Below, in pieces: positions 58,395 through 64,000 of a stretch of DNA of 64,000 bases. The position numbers and the translations under genes were made by a program. The DNA comes from Physcia stellaris (lineage: Eukaryota > Ascomycota > Lecanoromycetes > Caliciales > Physciaceae). The stretch covers positions 1 through 64,000 of the forward strand of contig JABSSW010000036.1 in assembly GCA_018902385.1 (NCBI GenBank), in the 5' to 3' direction. The notes below the pieces were generated by a model, which saw only the letters and a list, made by a program, of their open reading frames with translations, was not told where the DNA came from and did no database searches. Numbering within the stretch: position 1 is the first letter of the stretch; every line of letters starts with the position of its first letter.

Positions 58395-60303
58395 ATGTCG
58401 CTACTCTACTCCGTCATTCATGCAATCCTAGGCATCATCTCGGTCTACGGACTGTATGAAGTCATCTACCGACTCTATCTCTCACCAATAGCCAAATTTC
58501 CCGGCAGAAAACTAGCTGCCCTCACCTTCTGGTATGAGTTCTACTACGATGTTGTCAAGCGAGGCTCCTACATGTGGGAGGTTGAGCGAATGCATGAAGT
58601 TTACGGTGAGTTACCCTCATTATCTGATTAGGTATACTAATACGAGGCAAGGGCCGATAATCCGCATCAACCCGTACGAGCTCCACGTATCTGATCCGGC
58701 TTTTGCTGAAAAACTATATCCGAATAAAGCGAAAAACGTTGAGAAATGGCTCTGGTTTACTCGATTGCTTCCTAATCCAGGGAGTGTCTTCACTACAGTG
58801 GAACATCAGCTCCATCGTCGACGTAGGGCTTCATTCAGTAGCTTCTTCTCCAAGGCATCCATTCGCCGGGTTGAGTCTATGTTGCAATCTCTCGTGGATA
58901 AGCTGTGCGGTAAGCTTCAAGACAAGCTGGATGGTGGATCCACAGTATGTCCTTCGCCGCTTCCTTAGCACTTACTGTGCCTTCTGGCCTGTTTCATGGC
59001 CCGCTGTAGCGCTCAGCCTCAGGGCCAAGTCAGGCTTCAAGCGCTACTCATTCCTATGCCTGATTAATCAAGAGATGCTGAACGATTCGAGTGCGGCTGA
59101 CTCCAATGACCATAGGTTAACTTAGTCCATCTTTATGCGGCGTTAGCACAGGATTTTATCACGGAGTACTGCTTCGCCAATTGCAGCAACTCACTTGACG
59201 CTGATGACTACGCTCCCAATTACGACACGTTGCAGAGACCAATTGAACTCACACATACGTAAGCTGTCCCTACATAAGCCTGGAATCCCTCCCAAACCAG
59301 ATCCAGGCATTGAACGATGGAATGGTCAACCACTGAATGCGGCTATAGATTCAAGCAGTTTCCGTACCTAGTCTTCGTGCTCAACCTCCTCCCATACTGG
59401 ATTCTACAACTCATCAGCCCTCTCGCTGCCCAATTTCGAACCTCTACCGCCAAGACCGCTATCTCAATTCAAGCAGTGCTCTCAGACACCTCGGATTCGA
59501 AAAACCACTCCACAATCTTCCACACCCTCCGTGACGACCCTAATCTTCCCCCCTCCGAGAAGTCCATTCCCCGCCTCCTTGGCGAAGCCCGCACCCTCGT
59601 AGGCGCAGGAACCCTCACGACAGCACACACGCTCAGCACAACAACCTACCACATCCTCTCGAACCCACCCATCCTCACCCGCCTGCTCGCCGAGCTCGAA
59701 GCCGCTATACCAGATCCCACAGTCCCCATACCCTGGCAAACACTCGAATCCCTCCCATACCTCACAGCCGTAATCTCAGAGGGCCTCCGCGTCACCTATG
59801 GCGTCTCGGGCCGCTTACCACGTGTGCACCCCGACACAGCTCTCACATACGGCGAATGGACCATCCCACCCGGTACACCCGTGAGCATGAGTATCCGGGA
59901 CACCAACAACAACTCAGTCATCTTCCCTGAGCCTCACACCTTTGACCCCGACCGCTGGCTGTGTCCCGAGACCGAGCTGCTTGAGAAACAGAAGGAGCTG
60001 CCTGAGAAACAGAAGGAGCTGCCTGAGAAACAGAAGGAGCTGCTCGAGAAACAGAAGGAGCTGCTTGAGAAACAGAAGGCGGTGATGACCTTCGGGCGCG
60101 GTACGAGGCGCTGCGTTGGGGAGAATTTGGCCTATGCGGAGATTTATCTTGCGCTGGGGACGGTGATGAGGAGGTTTGGGAGAGGGATGAGGCTGTGGGA
60201 GACGGAGTGGGACAGGGATGTGAAGATGCAGCATGACTTCTTCGTGGTCAATCCCGGGCTCGAGAGTAAGGGGGTCAGGGTAAGGAAGTTGGAGGAGAAG
60301 TGA
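58395..60303 (+). CDS. Cytochrome P450 with an in-frame heptapeptide repeat before the heme loop
   Basis: This is a membrane-anchored heme monooxygenase resembling fungal trichodiene-oxygenase-like P450s; its substrate is unknown. Four exons (58395-58605, 58652-58944, 59116-59258, 59349-60303) sum to 1602 nt, giving 533 aa. It has an N-terminal hydrophobic anchor ([20 protein letters not shown]), [16 protein letters not shown], and [16 protein letters not shown] across intron 1. The I-helix reads GAGTLTTA, with Leu where an acidic residue is usual. ExxR is EGLR, the PERF equivalent FDPDRW, and the heme-binding loop [10 protein letters not shown]. Five ELxEKQK repeats sit between [11 protein letters not shown] and the heme loop. 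No partner pathway genes are nearby, so it is not obviously part of a cluster. Confidence 0.87.
59974..60078 (+). repeat. 21-bp coding minisatellite, five units
   Basis: Five tandem copies of GAGCTGCxxGAGAAACAGAAG encode ELLEKQK or ELPEKQK. The units differ only at the two bases of the third codon (CTT, CCT, CCT, CTC, CTT). The tract lies inside the P450 coding exon and keeps the frame. Confidence 0.95.
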
Positions 60304-61845
60304 GGGAGTAGGAGGATGGAAACTTGAGGGAGAGGAGTTCACAAGGGTGAACAGATTTCTGCTGAGTAGATGGTTTCAGACTTGTGGATAGACGTGGGCC
60401 TGAATGCTTCATTCTACTCTGTATTTTAGACTATACATAGCTATGCTTGCAAGCTCTCTCTAGACTCACAGGCGATAACAGAAAATAGGGCTGTTTTGCT
60501 TTATCCCATGCTCTGGCGCGGTGCTAGTTTTGCCTCTCGTGCATCACCACTTACATGCTTAATGCAACGCGGAAGAATTCAACCTCTGATTCCCTCCCGA
60601 GCCGGATAGTCGCAGGTCTATCGGGAGATTAATATAAGAAAGATATATCGCAACCATTTCGTATCAGGGTATGGGTTATATCCTTGGTGCAAATCATCTC
60701 CGAGCTAGGTTTCTTGTTAGCTAAACCAGAGCCACGTTCCTTGACCCCATGGACTCCTTCTCAGACAGCGGGATAGAGAAGGGGACAAATTTTGGCTTAG
60801 ATATCGCCGAAAGCTCAACTGAATGAAAAGTAGATAGCTGAATGGCGGTAGATGAGGTGCCCAAGATGGAAAAGCCAACGTAATGAGATTCTCGAATGCT
60901 TTTCACGCAGTCGGTAGAATGTATCGCCTTCCTATTGGTCGGGAGATATGGGTTCAGGGGTTTGTGGTCTGGTTAGCTTTTTGTACTTACAGATCGAGGA
61001 GTCGGACTTTTATTCTGTTTAGTGTCGTGGTTTTTGCTGTTGAGTTAGATTAGATGGTTCCTAGTTGTTGAAATCATGGAGGAAATGGAGGAGAGACAGA
61101 GAGAAAAAATCAAGATGCTGTTCGTAATTGCGTGGTTGAGCTGAACAAGCTTAGAATGGCGATGACGTGAAAAGGGGCTCTAAGAGCTTGTTCTCCGATC
61201 ACTGCGCTCTTTCTTGACTTTCTATGCTCTCTGTAGCGGTTTCTAGTATCCGAGAAAGAATCTTTCTCCATCGGCGAAGGGATCTGAGGTCGAGGTGTTT
61301 CGATTTAGAGAAATTCAGGGGTAACAAGTAAGAATCCATACAGGAATAGGATGATACTTTTCAAGCTTCAAGATGACTTCGCCGATCTTTTAGTCTTAAT
61401 TCAAGATGACTTAAGAATTTAAATCTTTGTTCAGCTGACATCGCTTGACTTTAATAAGGTCTTGAGTGTTTGGGCTGTCAAGGTCGCGAAAACGACCTTC
61501 TCATCATTTCCTTCGCAACCTTTGCATGCAATTGGTCGCCGGATATCAAGATACACACCTGAACTTGCTTTTGAAGGTTTGTATTGCTTGGCGAGATAGA
61601 TAGATACATGGCTGACGTTGAGGAATGAGGAATCGTGTAGATAATAGGTAGATATCAATACGAAGAAGCCGCACAGATCAATACTATCCCGCTGAGAACG
61701 AAATGATGATTTACGAGTATCAGCGAATGTATTTGTCCGCGGAAATGAGTAGCGAAACTTCTTGAATTACTCTGAGAAAAGCGATGAAGGAGTTGATACG
61801 AACTAGATAAAGACAACGTATTGTTCTCTTGCTGACATGTAATAG
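60304..61845. other. Gene-free region leading into the satellite
   Basis: No gene is supported; open frames at 60721 and 61431 (minus) lack features. From about 61379 satellite-like pieces appear at array spacing (TCGCCG near 61379 and 61536, CGCTGAG near 61690), so the array probably decays leftward into this region. Confidence 0.5.
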
Positions 61846-64000
61846 CTTCGCCGAACGCATGATTGCAATATTAGAACTCCAGTGAACACATCTGCTCATC
61901 TGGCGAAGTTTCGTGATGCGTAGATGTCTCGCGAAGACCGATGATAGAGATTGATACTATCAAGATGAAGAAATAAATCCATGACAGATTTCAAGAGTCT
62001 AACAGCTTTCGCCGACTACTCGATCAAGGTAGAGAGCTTTCAGCCGACATATTTGTTCATTCGGCGAGAGATCTGAGGTGTATAGATAGCTCTAGTCAGA
62101 GCGGTGCTGAAAATTGATACTAGCGAATTAAAAGATTGATCAATGATCTCTCTATCCGAAAGATATGGTCCTCGCTGATTACTCGATCAAGATAAAGAGT
62201 TTTCAGCGAACATATCTGTCAAATCGGCGAGAGACTTGAGCTGTATAGATGGCTCCGGTCAGAGCGATGCCGGAAATTGATACTAGCGAACTAGAAAGTT
62301 GATCAATGATATCTCTTTCTGAAAGATATGATGTTCGCCGCACGATTCATTGAGATAACAGAAATTTAGCGACTATATCTGTTGATGCGGCGAGAGATCT
62401 AGAAATGTAAACGAGATTGAAAGAACGACGCTGTATACGCAAAGAAAGACGACAGTTCAGTGACATATATCTGAAACACAACAGCTCTCGCTGCATCTTG
62501 TATCAAGATAAAACTATCATAGCGAACACATTTGTTGATTGAGCGAGTTGACGTTGAGCATAGTTGTCTCTGACAAGAGTTGCTAAAAATATATACTATA
62601 TACTAGAGACAGCACAATTCTTTCTTGATTTGCTGAAAGATGAGAGTTTTCGCTGCATGCTTTATCAAAATAAAAGTGTTTTAGAGAACACATTAGCTCG
62701 TACAGCGAGCTTCTATTGAGCATAAACGTGTTCGGCAAGAATTGCTGAAAACTTTGCTGAAGACAGCACAACTTCTTCTTGTTTGCTGAAAGATGACAGT
62801 TTTCGCTGAACGCTTTTCTGAATTAGAGTAACTTTAACGAGCATATGTGCTCGTTCGGCGAAGTTCAATTACGCATAGTTGTCTCTGACAAGAATCGAGA
62901 GTTAGATGTATAGACAGCACGACTTACTTCTTGTTTTAATCGAAATCTATTAGCTTCGCCAGACTCGCAGTTGAGACAAGAAGATTTCAGAAAGTATCTC
63001 TGCGCATACGGCGAGTTTGTAGTGCACGTAATTGTCTCTGGCGAGAGCTAGTAGAAACACGTGCTAGAGGCAGCACAATTTACTTATTTCTTGCTTGAAC
63101 TGAAATCTATTGACTTCGCCGGACTCGCAGTTGAGACAGGAAGATTTCAGCGAGTATCTCTGCGCATACGGCGAGTTTGTATTGCACGTGATTGTCTCTG
63201 GCGAGAGCTAGTAGAAACACTTGCTAGAGGCAGCACAACTTATTCATTTCTTGCTTGAACTGAAATCTGTTGACTTCGCCGGACTCGCAGTTGAGACAGC
63301 AGAATCTCAGCAAATATCTCTGCGCATTCGGCGAGCTCGCGTGACGCATGATCGTCTCCGGCGAGAATGGATATAAATATGTGTTAGAGACAGCACAGCT
63401 TATTTCTTTCTTCGATCGAGATCTATTAACTTCGCCGAACTCGCAAATGAAACAAGAGAATTTTGACGAGTATATTTGCGCATCCGGCGAGTTCGCGTGA
63501 CGCACAACTGTTTCTGGCGAGTATGAGTAGAAATGTGTGCTAGAAACAGCACATCTTATTCCTGTCTTGAATTGAGATCTACTAGCTTCGCCGAACTCGC
63601 AGTCGAGACAAGAGAGTTCCAGCGAGTAAATCTGCGCATCCGGCGAGTTGAAATGAGTTCTGATTGTTCCTAACGAGAATGAGTAGAAATATGTGCTAGA
63701 AACAGCACAACTTATTTATGTTTTTGAACTGAGATCTATTGACTTCGTCGGACTCGCAATCAAGATAAAAGAATGTCAAAGAATATAATTATTCATACAG
63801 CGAGTCATCTCGGTAAATAGATCGATATATAACAAGTCAATATAGTTATACATTGAAAACAACAAGTCGCATAATCATTCGAATTTTCATGAGAAATTAG
63901 CTCGCCGAATCCGTTATGAAGATGAACGTGATTCATTTGAAAAATCTGCTGAAGTGGCGAGTCTTCTCAACGCATATATAAATCTATAAGAAGTCAACAG
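61846..64000. repeat. Tandem satellite, mean spacing 158 bp, continuing past the window
   Basis: The left-arm marker (TTCGCC/CTCGCTG) begins at about 61846, 62008, 62171, 62334, 62487, 62649, 62802, 62955, 63115, 63275, 63431, 63587, 63744 and 63901. That is 14 units spaced 153-163 bp. Most units carry TCGCCG followed about 55 bp later by CGGCGA, making an imperfect inverted repeat of about 60 bp. A second conserved block, GTCTCTGGCGAGA...AGAAACAGCACA...GAGATCT, lies between modules, clearest from 62611 on. Units 63115 and 63275 are most alike; units near 61850-62500 are more diverged. Base composition is moderate and CpT/CpC are common, so it does not show the mutation seen in 1-19396. No coding potential is visible. 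Confidence 0.88.

Noticed and set aside
58945-59348. P450 thought broken in its middle because no long open frame covers it
   Set aside because: A 143-nt exon (59116-59258) with proper splice sites joins both sides in phase, and its translation fits the P450 helix region.
61379-64000. CRISPR-like array
   Set aside because: The unit is about 158 bp with diverged copies, no short exact repeats with unique spacers, and a eukaryotic context. It is a satellite.

Overview
The window is a filamentous ascomycete (Pezizomycotina) chromosome segment. Introns are short (43-247 nt) with GT...AG ends and CTAAC-like branch sites. Gene content is typical of the group: UncA-type kinesin-3, Pex5, a PX/DUF3818 protein, a secreted sedolisin and a P450. 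A leotiomycete/helotialean is a guess, based mainly on the look of the proline-rich ORFs in the youngest mobile element.

Layout. (1) 1-19396 is an AT-rich block of stacked retroelements. A broken Gypsy chromovirus copy (1-~5170, cut by the window edge) lies beside a Tad1-type LINE. The LINE was split by a second chromovirus (6833-16622; 237-bp LTRs; TTTCA target duplication). That chromovirus was itself split by a 3.04-kb GC-normal LTR element (8718-11756; 174-bp LTRs; ACAAA duplication). (2) 19702-60303 is an island of 15 protein genes at ordinary density: PARP, a GNAT acetyltransferase with an internal stop, RanGAP, Sec10, Nus1, a one-TM membrane protein, a sedolisin, a mitochondrial two-RRM protein, Pex5, Rex1, an AlkB-like dioxygenase, an aminotransferase, an unknown serine/proline-rich protein, a PX-DUF3818 protein, a kinesin-3 and a P450. 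They are mostly housekeeping genes in mixed orientation, and I see no biosynthetic cluster. Exon structures were built by hand; for each gene with introns the summed exon length was checked to be a multiple of three. (3) 60304-61845 is gene-free. (4) About 61846-64000 is a tandem satellite with a mean spacing of 158 bp and inverted TCGCCG/CGGCGA arms in most units; it runs off the window and has degenerate units back to about 61380.

Three observations stand out. First, the retroelement block carries a RIP-like signature of unusual context. Of 19 differences between the outer LTRs, all are transitions: 16 at CpT, 1 at CpC, 2 at CpA, none at CpG. The inner LTRs differ at 9 sites, all CpC or CpT. 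Canonical RIP prefers CpA. Second, the inner LTR element encodes a Gag-like protein with two BIR-like zinc motifs, a capsid-like stretch and C2H2-type fingers. Third, the 158-bp satellite is near nucleosome-repeat length and shows no such mutation signature.
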